The notes under the pieces: generated by a model | What the model was told of the DNA's origin: nothing | The model's input: only the letters and a program-made list of their open reading frames with translations | The model's database searches: none | Made by a program: the position numbers and the translations under genes | Shown here: positions 62,730 through 64,000 of the stretch, in pieces | How the letters are laid out: each line of letters starts with the position of its first letter | Numbering within the stretch: the first letter of the stretch is position 1 | Origin: Burkholderiaceae bacterium | GTDB lineage: Bacteria; Pseudomonadota; Gammaproteobacteria; Burkholderiales; Rhodocyclaceae | Direction of reading: 5' to 3' | Assembly: GCA_021738065.1 (NCBI GenBank) | Contig: JAIPCT010000002.1 | Span: forward strand, 18,910-82,909 | DNA length: 64,000 nucleotides

Positions 62730-63965
62730 ATGAGCATCATGAATCGAATCGGCACTCCGTTGTCAAAGTCCGCCACGCGCGTCATGCTTTTGGGCTGCGG
62801 CGAACTGGGCAAGGAAGTCATTATCGCATTGCAACGCCTGGGTTGCGAAGTGATTGGCGTCGACCGCTATGCCGACGCGCCGGGCATGCAGGTGGCGCAT
62901 CGCAGCCATGTCGTCGCCATGACCGATGGCGCGGCCCTGCGCGCACTGATTGAGAAAGAAAAACCGCAGCTGGTGGTGCCCGAGATCGAAGCCATCGCCA
63001 CGGCCATGCTGGTCGAGATCGAGCGCGACGGCGTCGGCGGACATTTCCCGGAAATCATTCCCACGGCGCGTACCGCGCAATTGACCATGAATCGGGAAGG
63101 GATACGCCGCCTGGCGGCGGAGGAACTGGGCCTGCCGACTTCGCCCTACCGCTTTGCCGACTCGCTGGCGGAACTGCAAGCGGCGATCGACGGCGTCGAC
63201 GGCAAAGCCATCGCGTACCCCTGCGTGGTGAAGCCGGTGATGTCCTCCTCGGGCAAGGGTCAGTCACTGCTGAAAACACCGGCTGACGTGGCCGCTGCCT
63301 GGGACTATGCCCAGGCCGGCGGACGGGTCGGTGCGGGGCGCGTCATCGTCGAGGGCTTCATCGACTTCGACTACGAGATCACCCTGCTGACCGTGCGCGC
63401 CGTCGGCGTGTCCGGTGAAGTCGAGACCCACTTTTGCGATCCGATCGGCCACGTGCAGGTCAACGGCGACTATGTCGAATCCTGGCAGCCGATGGCAATG
63501 AGCGCCGGCGCCCTGCAAAAATCGCGCGAGGTCGCCCGGGCAATCACCGGCAATCTCGGCGGCCGCGGCATCTTTGGCGTCGAGCTGTTCGTCAAGGGAG
63601 ATGACGTATGGTTCTCCGAAGTCAGCCCGCGCCCTCACGATACCGGGCTGGTAACGCTCGCCACGCAACGCCTTTCCGAATTTGAATTGCACGCCCGCGC
63701 CATCCTCGGCTTGCCGGTCGACACCGCGCTGCGCCGCCCGGGCGCATCGGCGGTGATCTACGGCGGCATGGATCAAAGCGGCATCGCGTTCGAGGGCGTC
63801 GCCCACGCCTTGCAGGTTGCCGAGTCCGACCTGCGCCTGTTCGGCAAGCCCGAAAGCTTCGTCAAGCGCCGCATGGGCGTCGCCGTGGCCAACGCCGACA
63901 CCACCGATGAAGCACGGGCGCGGGCGAAACTGGCCGCAAGCCGGGTGAAACCCGTTAAAGGCTGA
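62730..63965 (+). CDS. purT: Formate-dependent phosphoribosylglycinamide formyltransferase
   Basis: ATP-grasp enzyme making formyl-GAR from GAR, formate and ATP in purine synthesis. 411 residues from ATG 62730, which has GGGAG eight bases upstream; the track start 111 bases earlier gives a non-conserved extension. Signatures: [21 protein letters not shown] near 20, [62 protein letters not shown] near 165, and [25 protein letters not shown] near 295. Folate-independent alternative to PurN. Confidence 0.97.
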   Translation: MSIMNRIGTPLSKSATRVMLLGCGELGKEVIIALQRLGCEVIGVDRYADAPGMQVAHRSHVVAMTDGAALRALIEKEKPQLVVPEIEAIATAMLVEIERDGVGGHFPEIIPTARTAQLTMNREGIRRLAAEELGLPTSPYRFADSLAELQAAIDGVDGKAIAYPCVVKPVMSSSGKGQSLLKTPADVAAAWDYAQAGGRVGAGRVIVEGFIDFDYEITLLTVRAVGVSGEVETHFCDPIGHVQVNGDYVESWQPMAMSAGALQKSREVARAITGNLGGRGIFGVELFVKGDDVWFSEVSPRPHDTGLVTLATQRLSEFELHARAILGLPVDTALRRPGASAVIYGGMDQSGIAFEGVAHALQVAESDLRLFGKPESFVKRRMGVAVANADTTDEARARAKLAASRVKPVKG

Positions 63966-64000
63966 TGACCACGGCGGGCACGGCGACACGGCGCAAGGCA
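63965..64000 (+). CDS. Possible start of the next gene, cut by window edge
   Basis: An ATG overlaps the purT stop as TGATG at 63963-63967 and stays open to the window end ([12 protein letters not shown]). The coupling pattern suggests a real gene on the purT transcript, but twelve residues are too few to identify it. Confidence 0.35.
   Translation, partial: MTTAGTATRRKA

Noticed and set aside
1-64000. CRISPR arrays, tRNA or rRNA genes, prophage and complete insertion sequences
   Set aside because: I looked for regularly spaced repeats, tRNA arm sequences, transposase or integrase motifs and phage genes and saw none; the only arrays are the glmS-end repeat and the motif pair.

Overview
The window reads as a chromosomal segment of a betaproteobacterium, most likely from the Rhodocyclales or a near relative. 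I infer this from gene order and protein style: a pilMNOPQ cluster running into aroK-aroB-dgt-gltB-gltD with mrcA divergent from pilM, cyaY beside lptM-lysA, a fused isobutyryl-CoA mutase, and GC-rich DNA. Genes are dense, mostly on the minus strand, and often overlap by the 4-base ATGA junction. I see no rRNA, tRNA, CRISPR array, prophage or complete insertion sequence.

Layout. 1-6.0 kb: a 3-hydroxyacyl-CoA dehydrogenase cut by the window edge, a small LecA-like protein, icmF and a divergent AraC-type regulator (short-chain acyl-CoA metabolism). 6.0-16.9 kb: bacteriohemerythrin, a small membrane protein, an EF-G paralogue, a DUF454 membrane protein, a large periplasmic-sensor/PAS/GGDEF/EAL protein, a B12-domain radical SAM protein, an SRAP protein and an uncharacterised protein. 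16.9-22.5 kb: glmU-glmS (UDP-GlcNAc synthesis), marC and gltD. 22.5-30.2 kb: gltB, dgt, aroB, aroK. 30.2-38 kb: pilQPONM (type IV pilus assembly and secretin) and mrcA. 38-44 kb: cyaY, lptM, lysA and a two-gene RND efflux pump. 44-53.3 kb: a ten-gene catabolic operon with a TRAP transporter, OtnK/OtnC-type kinase and decarboxylase, an isopropylmalate-dehydrogenase-family enzyme, a Gfo/Idh/MocA oxidoreductase, an SMP-30 lactonase and a GntR regulator; together these can be read as a route from an aldose or sugar acid to DHAP. 53.3-64 kb: an AEC carrier joined to hslVU, a STAS-like protein, rlmI with a C-terminal frameshift, a secreted protein, a LysR regulator with a divergent small gene, a DMT exporter, a flavin reductase and purT.

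Beyond the genes, three DNA-level signals stand out. (1) A 26-base motif (core AAAGTCGGCG) occurs nine times. Six copies lie inside unrelated genes in the same reading frame (giving the peptide KVGAG or a close variant), one bridges a stop/start junction, and two are intergenic. (2) The last 46 bases around the glmS stop codon are present three times, separated by two copies of an 88-base palindromic element; the distal copy differs only by synonymous changes. (3) The gltB leader carries a clear promoter followed by a hairpin-plus-T6 terminator just before the ribosome binding site, which suggests attenuation. A fourth oddity is a repeat between gltB and gltD that duplicates the gltD ribosome binding site and start.

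Functions rest on motifs and family knowledge read by eye. Alignments, structure prediction and database searches were not available.
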